NCBI RefSeq assembly: GCF_009730915.1 | Contig: NC_052479.1 | Coordinates: 3,224,001 to 3,288,000, forward strand | Direction of reading: 5' to 3' | Length of the DNA: 64,000 nucleotides | From: Dioscorea cayenensis subsp. rotundata | Lineage: Eukaryota; Streptophyta; Magnoliopsida; Dioscoreales; Dioscoreaceae | In this document: piece by piece, positions 48,525 to 59,905 of the stretch | How the letters are laid out: each line of letters begins with the position of its first letter | Numbering within the stretch: the stretch's first letter is position 1 | Translations under genes and position numbers: made by a program | The notes under the pieces: model-generated | The model's input: the letters and a program-made list of their open reading frames with translations, nothing else | Databases searched by the model: none | Told to the model about the DNA's origin: nothing

Positions 48525-49640
48525 AAATTAGAGCGTGTAGGTTATGAACGCCCAACTTGCACAAAAAATAATTAAATTGTTGCTTCCCAAGTGCTTTGCT
48601 AAAGAGATCAATAAGTTGTTGATGGGAACGAATGTGAGCTGTAGTACTGGTGCGATGAAGGACCTTCTCACAGCATAATGACAATCAAGCTCGATGTGTT
48701 TGGTCCTTTCGTGAAAGTCAGGGTATGTAGTAATATGTAAAGCAGCTTCACTATCACAGAAAAGTTGCATAGGAAATGTATGGAAAACACCCAAGGAAGC
48801 CAAAAAAAAAAAAGTTGTTAACTATGCAAGTTCACATGTAGTGCTAGCCATTGCTCTATATTTTGCATGAGCAAAGGAACGACAAATTGTTACCTGCTTC
48901 TTTGTCTTCCAAGATATAGGAGATTGGCCAAGCATAATGAAGTAACCAATAAGAGAGAGTCTAGTGAGAGGATAACTTGCCCAATCAAAGTTGCAATAAG
49001 CATACAATTGCATGTCATTGCTGGCATTTAACACAATATAAATCTTGTCTGAGATGAACTTTCAAGTAGCACACCACACGCGTGAGTATATCAAAATGTG
49101 CTTGTTTAGGAGCCTGCATAAATTGAGATAAAACATGAATAGCATAGCAAAGCTCTGGGGCGAGTAATAGTGAGATAGATAAGTTTTCCCACTAGATGGC
49201 AATATATGCCAAGATCATGAAAATACTTCCCATTGGCAAAAGCTAGAGAATGATTTTGCTCAATAGGAAAATCAACCAGTCGAGCACCTAGCATACCACA
49301 TTCACATAGATTATCAAGAGTATATGTCCTTTGACAAAGAAAAAGACCATTGGAATTATGAGCCACTTCAATTCCAAGAAATATTTTAAGGGCCCAAGAT
49401 CTTTTAACTTAAAGCAAGTGCTTAAGAAGAGTTTGAAATCTACACATGCATCAGAAATGTTTCTAGCCAAAATTGAATCATCCACATATATAAGAATACC
49501 AAGAAATATACCACTATGACGATAAGTGAACAAGGAGTAATCAGCATAAGATTGAATAAACCTTACTGCTTCAAAGCACTAATCAATTTGGCAAACCAAT
49601 TGCGATGAGCTTGAAAAAGTCTATACAAAGATTTACGATT
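48523..49640 (-). pseudogene. Copia reverse transcriptase (second half) and RNase H, broken
   Basis: SLYRLFQAHRNWFAKLISAL starts near 49620. The active site ILIYVDDSILARN lies near 49490, then STCFKLKDLGPLKYFL and, in another frame, FPIEQNHSLAFANGKYFHDL and LVGKLIYLTITRPRAL. RNase H follows with MQLYAYCNFDWASYPLTR, GYFIMLGQSPISWKTKKQ and [12 protein letters not shown]. The final block is [11 protein letters not shown] and, across frameshifts, [14 protein letters not shown] near 48540-48580. Several frameshifts are present. Confidence 0.85.
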
Positions 49641-49649
49641 GGACTTGTG

Positions 49650-50371
49650 GTGAATTTCCAGTTGTATGGGTTACAAATGCCATATGCTCAGGTCGCTACT
49701 CCCTTTCTCTTACAATGGACTTGTGGTGCTCTAGTTACCATGGCAAAAACTTTATTTAGTTGTGGCATAGGATCCATGGCTAAAATTTGTGAATGCAAGG
49801 TCCCGAAAACAACATCATCAAGCCCATTAGAAACAGTATCACTTTTATAGCATCACAAGTGCATGTTGGTATCATTGAATAACTAACTAATTTATCCCAC
49901 TTTCCTTTTAACTTAGTATAAAATGTGACAACATCCATCCCTTGTTGTTTTAGAGATAAAATCGCACTTTTAAGCTCATAAATACGAGGGTCATTGCCAA
50001 CTGAAAATCTTTCTTTTCAATCATCCCACATAAATTTAGTTTTATCCACATAAGTAACACTTGGTTGCAAAGCCACATCTATGACATTGAAAATCTATGA
50101 GATTAACATTAAATTATACATATCCCATAGTTGTGCTTCATACTCATCTTCACTTGATTTACTGATGGTGTCATCTATGAAACCCAATTTATTTTTACCC
50201 TTCAAGAAATTTCTTATTGCCTTTTGCCATGTTTCATAGTTATTTCCTTTCAAAATACAAGAACTAATAACAGCACCTGAACAATCTAATGGATAACGGT
50301 AATATGAAGAAGTCACATCAACAAAAATCTTAGGATTATTGCCGTTGTTCCCGTTTTTTGCCGCCACCTCT
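49650..50371 (-). pseudogene. Copia gag N-terminal region, broken
   Basis: From 50367: MAAKNGNNGNNPKIFVDVTS, DCSGAVISSCILKGNNYETW, QKAIRNFLKGKNKLGFID and YEAQLWDMYNLMLIS, then TAG. It continues with LQPSVTYVDKTKFMWDD, GNDPRIYELKSAILSLKQQG and FYTKLKGKWDKLVSYS to about 49860, and further scraps (DDVVFGTL) to about 49800. This is the gag-like N-terminus of plant copia polyproteins. The apparent first codon is GTG/in-frame; the true ATG is about 4.6 kb away, beyond the nested insertion. Confidence 0.78.
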
Positions 50372-51909
50372 TGTCACACCACCCCTTCTACCGAAGTGCA
50401 TGGGGCATCTCATCAATTAAAAACCCAATTTAACTACAATCAAACACCACTACAAAACAAAACCAAACTTACAAAACATAACTGACAACTTTTACTCAAA
50501 CTACAAGTTCAAAAACATGCATACAAGAAATATAACTACTCAAATATGCCGGTACAGCCTCTACAAGACCACAACACCAACAAATAGAAAGGAGGAAGAC
50601 CCACTTCAACCCTAGACTCAACCCTGATTAACTTTATACTCACACAGGCGATCTAGTAGGGTCCTGCTTCTTCAACTGTAACATATTTTAGTTGGTTGAT
50701 AATGACTTATTAATTTCAAATAAAAACAACATAAACTATATAAAGATCAATTGCTCAAATAAAGTTTCCAACTTTCACAAATACCAAATTTGGCATATTT
50801 TCAAGCATCAAGACATAAAACTCATCATCAAATAAAATTTTTCAAAGAATATACTAGAGATCACGTCACAAAGATATCTTTTGCATGGAAAAAATATAGT
50901 TTTCTCAAATACGGAGATTTTATCTCGATGAAATGGGCAATTGTTTAAAAACACTCTCAGACTTAGCTGCCGTTGTGACTAGGTTGAGAGTAGTCAAATC
51001 TAGATCTTCATAATCTTGATGTTGGTCCACTGAGAATACATGTGATGACTCTGGATTCCCGATGCGTATCCAATCAGGGCTTTACACTCCCACCTGAACT
51101 AAACCAATAACACAGTCGGTCTACACGCTACCTCAATAGGTTGGTTGTGAAGACCACCCACTGCAGCAGGGTTCCACCCAGTCACCATCAAAATATGTGG
51201 AAGCTCAATAGTATGATATATGCTAATACCCGTAAAGTCCAGATCCAGGACATCATCACTATATCGGGAATGAAAACCGATTCCACAAGCATTGATGGTA
51301 AAAGTATATCAATATGCACACATGCTTTCACAAATCATTTCAAAGTCAAAGCATACGTAACCATTAAAATAAATACCTTAAATGAATAATTAAATCATAT
51401 ATACGTGTATTTACCACAGTTGAAACTATGTATAATTATACAAAACCGGATATAAACCAACCTCAATTTCAGTTAACCAAGTTCAATTTAACCAACCATC
51501 CTTAAACCAATTCCAATTCTTATACAAAATCTCTTGAACCAACTTGGTTCAACTAAACCTAATTCTCATTGAATTGATTCACTCCACAATCATCGACCCA
51601 AATTCTGAACCAATCTCAAATCAATCCTCAACACACTTAACTTAGCCAAGAAAATTCAAGCCTAACCAAAAACTTATCTTGATTTGATCAAATTTAGACT
51701 AAATCAAGTCAACCGAACCCAACCACATCAACTTCAACTAATTGAACCAAACATGCTTAATTAACCTGATTGGGTAAATGCACTTAACTTGATTTGATCA
51801 AACCCAACTTAACCAAGATGTTTAAAGTCAACCAACTCGTTTGGACTAAGCTAAACATCTCAATTTGGCTAAGCTCAACCGACTAAATTCTAATCATCAT
51901 CATCACTAC

Positions 51910-51951
<42 letters not shown>

Positions 51952-54922
51952 CTTCAACTTAATTAACCAAAGGTAACCCTAATTCTGGTTACTATAGTAT
52001 CATATACAGTAAACCAGAGAATTCCTTCGACATTTCAATCTAGATTCAACTCAAAATATAAGTATTTTCCAAAACAACAATCATCTAATAACAAACCACT
52101 TCATCATCTTCTCCAACAAATCACCCACACATACATGCACACATCCAAACATACACAAGTATGAAGAATACACCACCAAGAAAACTCTTACCAAGCAATG
52201 AAATCACTCCGTCGAACTACCTCCGGCAATCTCCAAACACATCTCCTCAAAGGCTCCCTGTCACACCCTGACCTGCGGGCCCACGGGACGCGACAATCGT
52301 CGCAGCAATCCCGAGGAGGGATACCCCGCCACTCAACCCTTAGGACACCGCAAGGCTGATCAATACACCTGGAATTCAACAATAGTAACAACAGCAACAA
52401 CAACAACAACAACAACAGTAGGATACATAAAATATAGAGGTTCACAAATACACAAGGAAACAACACTAACAACAGTAGAAAATGCTAGTACATGAAAGTC
52501 TAAGAGTTATTTAGATATTAAACCATACAACAAAGTTTTCTACACACTAGTGGATCCATAGGTCTTATAATATGTTCCATGTCAACAACAACATGCATGA
52601 ACTGAAGGAAATACAACAGAAGATAGAACAGTAGCAAATGCCCAGTATGCTGCCACACAGCCACACCTACTACCTGCAACAGACTGGGAAGAAGAAAAAG
52701 GGATGAGTAACTCAAGTTACTCAGTGAGGGGATGTTAGCACAACTTTAACAGAAATACACCAACAGTAATAATAATAATAAAACATCAAAATAAAAGCTT
52801 TACTAAAACAATACTAGTTTAGAAACATTAACACATATAATAGAAGTCTTCAAAAGGATTAAAATAACATAATAATACCAAGAAAACCATTTTTACCCCA
52901 ACTAGGGTTTACAACACCAAAACCCCAAAACATGGTTTTAATAAATAAGCACAATACCCAACACTCACCCAGCATAACGTGGTCTAGAAAACTCTCTAAC
53001 CTTTCGTCGTGGCCATAACTAGGTTCAGACCCGTCAAGGTACTCACGCCCTTGACGTTGACCCATCAGTTCACCGATTGGTGACTCCGACTACCCGATGA
53101 ATATCCAGTCAGGGCTCTACACTCCCACCTGAACTGGCCCTCGTAGTAATTAGCAGGTCATCACGCCACCTCAACAGGTTGGCTGTGGAGACCGCCTACT
53201 GCAGTAGGATATCACCATACATCACCACAATAAACACAACTCCACTCGGAGTATAAAAGTCATCCATATTCATCAATCAACAACACCTTGACCATTGTAC
53301 GAGGACAAGATAAAACACAAGGAAAGCTCAAGCTTTTAACACAATTTAATTTACAAATCCCACACAAAAAACAACATGGTAACCATTTCCTTTCAACCAT
53401 TTAAAATGAGTTTCAAGCCTTAGATTTCAATAAATCAATGATTTCCACAACAAATCTCAAGTTTCATACAAAATAAGGATTTCACAAACTCATGGATATA
53501 TATATATATATATATAAATCACAAATCCAACAATAACAAATCAAAAGCCAAATGAGACATCCAAGATTTTCTCAATAATAACTATCATTCACCAAAATAC
53601 CAAACATGTATAAATCAATAAAACTTACTTAAAACATGATATGTATATATATATATATATATATGTATATTCATCTCTAGCTATTGGCATTCTTCTAATT
53701 AAAGCTATGCTCAACAATTCCACTCACAGAATTGGCGATTTGTCTTCCTCGCTAGCTACTCCTTGGCTAAATCTTTGCCTCGGGCCAAGACTTCTCCTTG
53801 CCAAAGTATAACAAAACACAACAATAATTAGCAAATAAAACAAATCACACAAGAAAAACCCTAAGTTTTCTAACAAAGAACCCTAATTCGATCCTAGGGT
53901 TAGCTCAAAGCTAGGTCTAAAGGTTACCAATGAATTCCTGAGGGTTTTAGCTTCACTCTAGTCCAAAAAAATCAAATAAACAACTAAAGATTGTCGGTGA
54001 TACAGTAACCTCGAATTTGCTACAGTAAAACCGGCCCTTATACTATGCTTTTCTCCCAATTTACAACACCAATTCAAGAAATTTCTTCACAAACATTCTC
54101 ATACATGAACAACAAGTCAATGGCTTCAATTTGAGCAAATAAACAACTAAATCCATAGAGAAATCTAGGTTTAAAAAAAAATCTAAAAACAAGGAAATAC
54201 AAGAAAAAAATACGGTATAAAATATTAAATCCAAGCTTACCAAGTTCAAGAGTGAGGGAGGAAGGGAAAGGACACTTGGTTCGCCGGAAAACCTAGCCAG
54301 AAAAAATTTTAGGATGAGAGAAGGGTTCGGCCAAACTAGGGAAGAAGAAGAACAAAGGAAGATAGGCTTTTAGAGTAAAAATTTGTGTTGCTACAGTAGC
54401 TGCCTGCTACAGTAGCAGACCACTACATGACCGGGTTGCTACAGAACCAGACTGCTACACTAGTATTGTGCTAAAAAATCTATAGAAATGGGCTAGTTCA
54501 ATCTACAGTAAACTGGTTATAACAATCCCATTCATTTTTTTTATTTGGAATGCCTTTAATGGATGATGAAACCTTTCAGCTAGACCAAACATTTCTTTTT
54601 TTTTTTCTCATTATTTTAATTTCTGCCAAATTCTCTTTCATTCCCTCATAATAAAAATTATTACAAAATATCCCTGAAAAATCACCAATGGTCCCTGCAA
54701 CATAAAACAGTATTTCAAAAATATCCCTTCCAACTTACCTCTTATATCAAATCCTCTTATTAGCTCCTGAGCCCAAATTTTTCCACAAACTCTCACATTT
54801 AGGTCATTGTGTTTTTCACTTGGGTTCCTCAACAAAATTACTCTACAGGATAGTCTCATTGTAATTGTGATAATACCCTAAACATAATTTTCAGCAGATA
54901 TCCAAATGTTCAAGGTATTACA
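50372..54922. mobile_element. Nested LTR element: two related LTR copies head to tail, no coding interior
   Basis: The insertion starts TGTCACACC and ends GGTATTACA, so it has TG...CA ends, and splits the copia gag leader. Flanks read CCTCT on the left and CCTTC on the right, consistent with a worn 5-bp duplication. A second TGTCACACC starts at 52259. Both halves carry a similar block: AGGGCTTTACACTCCCACCT at 51077 and AGGGCTCTACACTCCCACCT at 53111, then ACCTCAATAGGTTGGTTGTG at 51130 and ACCTCAACAGGTTGGCTGTG at 53166. No gag or pol is seen. It is read as a 5' LTR truncated at its 3' side joined to a full-length LTR (or one solo LTR inside another). Confidence 0.65.
52259..54922. repeat. Complete long LTR copy (about 2.66 kb) of the nested element
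   Basis: It runs from TGTCACACCCTGACC to CAAGGTATTACA. It contains microsatellites (AAC/GTT near 52390-52418, TA near 53494-53515 and 53645-53663) and, near its right end (53995-54520), several CTACAGTA motifs. The partner copy 50372-52258 is related but lacks the CTACAGTA end and carries a (CAT)n run at 51892-51949. Confidence 0.55.
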
Positions 54923-54985
54923 CCTTCGCCACTCATTGTTCTTCTATGATTCGATTTTGAGTTTTAGGAAGTTTTAGACTTCACT

Positions 54986-54997
54986 GCTCTGGTACCA
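54986..54997 (-). other. Copia primer binding site
   Basis: On the minus strand TGGTACCAGAGC immediately follows the 5' LTR; the usual plant copia site complementary to initiator tRNA-Met is TGGTATCAGAGC, so there is one mismatch. Confidence 0.8.
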
Positions 54998-55207
54998 GGA
55001 GAAGGATAAAAGAAGGGAAAAGACAATTGTTTTCCTTATTGTTCATAGAACTTACAGTCTCACATGTATAGGCTAATATGTTCTTCTAACCCTATACAAT
55101 TTTGCCTAAATGTCTGCAACTACTAAATATATACATATACAAAATGTATTCAGTTACCAAAACATATACAACTACCAAATATAGATTGATATGTAAAAGA
55201 TATGACA
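54998..55207 (-). repeat. Copia 5' LTR, about 210 bp
   Basis: On the minus strand it starts TGTCATATC and runs to the primer site. It matches the 3' LTR at 48278-48474; the terminal CA is changed to CC. Confidence 0.78.
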
Positions 55208-56260
55208 ATATTATGCCAATAATGAGGAAGCGACACACATTCTATTTACTTCTCAAAAATAAGTATCACTTTTTATATTTTTGTATTAATTCATTTGAAA
55301 GAGCAAAATAATAAAAATTAGAAGTGTTCAAAGTTTCGTTTGAATTCGTTTATAGCGAAATTTTAATCTGAACTGGACTTATTAAGTTATAAATTTATAA
55401 TCCAAACTAAACTTTTATTGAGATAACAAAAGATAAAATTGATTTAAACGGTAAATGGTTTAACGGAAAACAATATTTTCATTAATAGAATTCTTATAAC
55501 AAAAAAAATATACCTATACATATTATTAAAATTGATATATAATCTACTTCCAAAGTGTTTCGAGAACAAATTTAAATATTTTTTTATTACATTTAAGTTT
55601 TTTTTATATTAAATAAGATATTAATAATTTAAAATTTTTAATTACATTTATTTTTTGCACAATAAATATTCATACGACCTTTCAAAATTAAGGTATGCCA
55701 ATTGTTTTAACTGTAGGGAATTATTTAATTATAACGTTAAAGTTTTCATTGTATGTTTAAATATAATATTGTCTCAAAAACCCCCAAATGTAATAAAAAC
55801 TCCGATGCATTGCAAAGAAATTTGCCTAGTATTTTTTTTTAAGAGAAGGCCATGAGAAAGATAGATTGTCAAAGCTTCTCCATAATATTTTAACATATTA
55901 ACATCGTTTTTAGTTGTGTTTTTAAATATTGATTTTCAATATTTTATTCAAATTGTTCAATTTGGTTTTCTACCACTAAATTCAATAAGATTTACCACCA
56001 CGTCAGAATTTCCAATTTGCAATTCCAGCATTGAGAATTGGATCTCAAAATAAAACTAATCACTTAAGAAAAATTATTTAAAATGTTAGATTGTTTTTAA
56101 TAATAAAGTGCGCAAACCACTCACCTCATCCATTATAGCAGGGATAGGGAGGTAATCCCTCGACTTCTCACTCCATAGAGGAGAGAGTTGCCATCTTTCT
56201 ATTATATAACCTGGCGCATATTAGATATTCTTAATCAAGCAATACAAATAAAATAAAATA
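55208..56260. other. AT-rich spacer between copia element and MITE
   Basis: No gene is seen; strongly AT-rich with short low-complexity ORFs only. Confidence 0.5.
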
Positions 56261-56589
56261 GTAAAAATTTTAGGAGGTCATCGTACTATGACCATTTTTC
56301 ACTTTGCTCACTGAATTTCAATTTGTTTCTTTTTAATCATCCTACATTGATTTTCTTTCACCGGAAGGTCACCCATAAGAATTCGGTCAAAAAAACTGAG
56401 TTGGCCACCGGAATTGGCTGAGTTGGCTTGGACACGTCACCAAGCCAACTCAGCTTTTTTGACCGGATTCTTATAAGTGACCTCCCGGTGAAAGAAAAAT
56501 AATGTAGGGTGACTAAAAAAAACAAATTAAAATTTAGTAGGCAAAGTGGAAAATGATTATAATACCGTGACCTTCTAAAATTTTTACCC
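56261..56589. mobile_element. Long-armed palindromic MITE in the FHA gene upstream region
   Basis: The two halves are imperfect inverted copies of about 145 bp. The left arm has TAAAAATTTTAGGAGGTCAT, CACTTTGC, TTTCTTTCACCGG, AGGTCAC and GGTCAAAAAAACTGAGTTGG; the right arm has the reverse complement of each. A short loop lies around 56410-56440. Direct repeats TAAAATAAAAT flank it (56249-56259 and 56590-56600), as expected for a target duplication. It has no ORF. Confidence 0.85.
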
Positions 56590-56735
56590 TAAAATAAAAT
56601 GTCAAATAATGAAAATAATGCAAAAATTCACAGTTCTGTTCACAAGTTATGGGATTGGCAAACAACTACTTTTATCTTCAATTGCAAACCAATGAAAGAA
56701 TAGCCACTTCTCTTACTCTCTCACCAACATAGCAA

Positions 56736-58648
56736 ATGGAAGCAACTCCATTGTCATCTTCTCTCTGGTTCTCCAACCCAAAATGTCCTCCTTCCATCCA
56801 TTCCTCTCCATTTTCTACTGCTTTTCCCTTCCAACCTCTCATCCATGCCTCACCTTCCCTTCAACTCCAGGCCCTCTGCCTCAAGAGCTCACAAAGGAAC
56901 CACCTTTATCATCCTCATCATCTCAGTTCAAGTCAGGGGAGGAGAGGACTTGCTGTTAGGTCTTCTGCTAGTGAGATCCCTTCAGTTGATGACTCAACAA
57001 AGTGGCTTTTTGAGCCTGTAGGTCTGTTTATGTTCACTTACTTTCCATTTTTGGGCTTGTTGTTATCATTAATTCAAGAAAGATGTTTCTTTTGTATGGA
57101 TTGATGATGTTTGTTATATTATCTTTGTTTATTTGATTTGATTCTATAAGTTTGTGTTTGAAGTGATTTCAATGTGGAAAGAAGAACTATGAGCATGGTA
57201 CAAGTGTTTAGATAACTTAGACATTTTCCATTCATTAAGAATTCAAGCCTTCATGCTCAATTACTCAATTTGGTTCATAAAACTCATCTAGTTTCATCTA
57301 GTAAATAAAATAGAACCTATTTTAATGCGAGGAATTGTCAGGGCCTCATGGTTTTGTCCTATAAAATACACATCATATATTCAGGTTCACGTCATACAGA
57401 ATTCGATGTGATATCACAACTTGAACTTGAAAGCCATTATGTAATTTTGCCATTATGGTTTGCTATATAAGCTTGTAATATTAAGTGATTGTAGATGTGA
57501 GAGGTTTTGGGAGGCAACCAAGGTTTTCTTTTTATGTACTTCTTTATGATTTCTCTAACAATGCACTTCCTCATCATGCTTTGCATCAAGAGGTAGGCAA
57601 AATTATCAGACCTTACAAAATCCATATGTTTTCTTCTGTTTGATTGTTGTAACAATTGAAGGGTTTATCATCGGTATTGGTTAAAAGTACTTATCAAGTT
57701 TAATTTTACAGGGAATGGTGATTCACGGCATATTGGTTACCGAGTTCCTCTGCCAGGTGCATTCGAAGTCGTTTCTGTAAGTACTTTTTTTCTTTTTCTT
57801 TTTCCTTTTTCCTTTTTTCTTTGTTTTTTTATCTGCGGAATGTATTGCATATATTGTGTTCTTGTTTGCAGGATGTAGTGACTATAGGCAGGGTTCCTGA
57901 GAAAGCAGATATCGTGATTCCTATTGCTACAGGTTGTTCAAACAAACACAAACATAAACACCTTGTGATCTTTTTTTTTTTATGATAAATTTCCGGTTCA
58001 ATTATATAACCATAAAAAATTTAGTGGTCAAAGACACATAAATGTTCTTATTGTATCTCAAAATTTCCTCATCATTAACTTGAGATGCAGAGACAATGAG
58101 ATACATAATCTATAATATTTATTTGTTGGACGAAGCTTCATTATATCTGAAACGATGTCAAAACTGCTGAACTTTGTCAATTCTTTTTGTTGTGCTCATC
58201 TGCAATAGTTCCCAAGCATGAACGCTGACATTTGGGTCTGCGTTTTTCTTTTCTGCATAGATTGAATAATTGGTGATCTAATTCCTACTTCTTGAACAGT
58301 ATCCGGTGTACACGCGAAGCTCAAGAAGAAGGAAGGAACATTGCTGATAACAGACTTGGACAGTACTAATGGAACATACATCAACGACATGAGGCTTAGG
58401 CCCGGCGCTGTCACGACAGTGTCACCGGGGAGTTTAATAACATTCGGTATGCAACTTCAAAGTTATGCTCTCTGTTTATGATTTTTTACAGTCAAATATA
58501 AATGGGGTACCATTTTTCAGGTGACACAAATTTGGCTATTTTTCGAGTTTCAAAGAAAGTCATAGAACACAAGGAAAACACAAGCATAACTGATGAATCT
58601 GAAATCGAAGCAGAGGCTGATGGACAGGAAAACAATGCGGAAGCTTGA
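56736..58648 (+). CDS. FHA-domain protein, probably plastid-targeted
   Basis: Five exons (56736-57021, 57712-57776, 57872-57932, 58300-58446, 58521-58648) keep frame through GT..AG introns and encode 228 residues. Residues 1-75 are Ser/Pro/Leu/His-rich with basic but hardly acidic residues, like a chloroplast transit peptide. The forkhead-associated domain, a phosphothreonine-peptide binder, covers about 112-200. It has the conserved Gly-Arg (TIGRVPEKADIVIP, G123-R124), Ser-x-x-His (TVSGVHAKL, S139/H142) and the core ITDLDSTNGTYIND (158-167). The tail is acidic. Layout and length resemble a plant family of small plastid FHA proteins (Arabidopsis At2g21530 type, from memory). The partner is unknown. 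The first ATG after a CT-rich leader was chosen. Confidence 0.92.
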
Positions 58649-58919
58649 CTTTGATTTATTCCAAATCATTCAAATGTTCCAAATCTTGTGAATAATTTGT
58701 ATCAATTACTGTTTTTCCATTGTCGAATAATTATTCTATTGAAATGCAAATTCAAAGAGAATGTTCTTCCATTATTTCCAATTTTTCTGCAGAATTGATC
58801 ACAACAGTCAGAAATTCACATTCCAACAATAATTAGCAAACAAAGCACAACAATTACAATCAGAAATTTATTTTTACATTCCTAATCAGGGATCGAAACA
58901 CGGTAAATTAGTTAATTAA
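58649..58919. other. Short convergent intergenic region
   Basis: Only 271 bp separate the stop codons of two genes pointing at each other, so their 3' UTRs must be short or overlap. AATAAT/AATTAT-rich signals are present on both strands. Confidence 0.6.
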
Positions 58920-59441
58920 TTAACAAGCATTCTCCAACATATTCCTAAACTCAGAAAAATCAATTTTCCCATCACCATTCTGATCAAACACACTGATCAT
59001 GCTCTCACAATCCTCCAGCCGGAAATCTTCTTTGAATCCTAACCTTCTCAAAACACTCCAAAGCTTTCTGGCATCAATAAACCCGTCTTCCTGCCGATCA
59101 AAAACATAGAAAGCTTCTTCAAGTTCCTCCAAACTAGCTTCCTTCTCCTCCAAAAAGCTCAATGTTGTTTCTAATAACTCACTATCTTGACAACTTGTTT
59201 CAGACCTCCATCCAATCAAACCAACCTTCTTGATAACCAGTTTAATATCATCATCGGTTATATCGTCATCTGAACAACATGATACTGAATTATGCTTTTC
59301 ATGTTCATAAGAAAAAAACCAGATTTTTCGAAAATTTGGCAAGCAAGAAGGAAGGACTTCCCTCAATAAATTTGACACCCTGCATGGGGTCAACAACTTG
59401 AGCAATTCAGTAAACAAACTATTCAGGATTATGCACTCCAT
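58920..59441 (-). CDS. Calmodulin-like protein, CML45/46 type
   Basis: A small calcium sensor of 173 residues in a single exon. I start at the ATG at 59441 because the family begins with a short Leu-rich segment like MECIILNSLFTELLKLLTPC. The upstream open frame (to 59603) is low-complexity and overlaps the TATA region. The C-terminal half has two EF-hands. The loop at 153-164, DQNGDGKIDFSE, is canonical. The loop at 115-126, DRQEDGFIDARK, has Lys instead of the normal Glu at position 12, which should weaken calcium binding. The linker LEELEEAFYVF precedes it. A minus-strand TATATATATA lies about 65-75 bp upstream (plus 59503-59512). The target is unknown. Confidence 0.9.
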   Translation of the reverse strand: MECIILNSLFTELLKLLTPCRVSNLLREVLPSCLPNFRKIWFFSYEHEKHNSVSCCSDDDITDDDIKLVIKKVGLIGWRSETSCQDSELLETTLSFLEEKEASLEELEEAFYVFDRQEDGFIDARKLWSVLRRLGFKEDFRLEDCESMISVFDQNGDGKIDFSEFRNMLENAC

Positions 59442-59874
59442 GGTTTTAATCAAACTAATCAAAAACATATATTGACTCTTTGAATATAATTTCATTCTTC
59501 CCATATATATATAGACACACACATACATAGACTTTATGGAATGGCAAGTGCATAGAAGTTGGCCATGAAAATCATGGAAGGAAGGAATGGATGGTAGGAT
59601 CATGAGTTATTACCGATCACGAGGCGAATAGACGGATAGGATGTGATGATTAGTTTGAGTGAATATATGTGTTTGTTGGGAGGAGGATGGTGGAAATTGT
59701 ATGGAAGAAAGGTATGGACTTTGTTGGTTGTTGCATGGAATTGAATCCATTGCTTATTGTTCTGGAATATATAATTAAATATTGCTTTAATGTGAAGTAT
59801 GCTTGGCAATGTGGGCTTGACTAAGTTATTGTTTATATTCCCATTCTAAATAATGTGAACTAGTGTTTATGAGA

Positions 59875-59905
<31 letters not shown>

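Larger units (their letters stand above)
48278..55207 (-). mobile_element. Ty1/copia LTR retrotransposon, internally deleted and split by a nested LTR element
   Basis: On the minus strand: 5' LTR (55207-54998), primer site, a short leader, then an insertion (54922-50372). After it come gag (50371-49650), a deletion, the second half of reverse transcriptase, RNase H and the 3' LTR (to 48278). Integrase is missing. Both LTRs share GTTCTTCTAACCCTATACAA and CCAAATATAGATTGATAT. The gag start is recovered only by joining ATGAGTGGCGA at about 54935 with the frame at 50371, which shows that the nested element entered near the initiator. The flanking target duplication could not be matched. Confidence 0.82.

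Noticed and set aside
49605..49850. Plus-strand frame of 81 codons within the copia remnant
   Set aside because: Antisense to the gag/RT junction of the element, where minus-strand retroelement words are readable.
59442..59603. Upstream ATG extending the CML protein by 54 residues
   Set aside because: The extension is low complexity, overlaps the likely TATA region and leader, and the family start matches the ATG at 59441.
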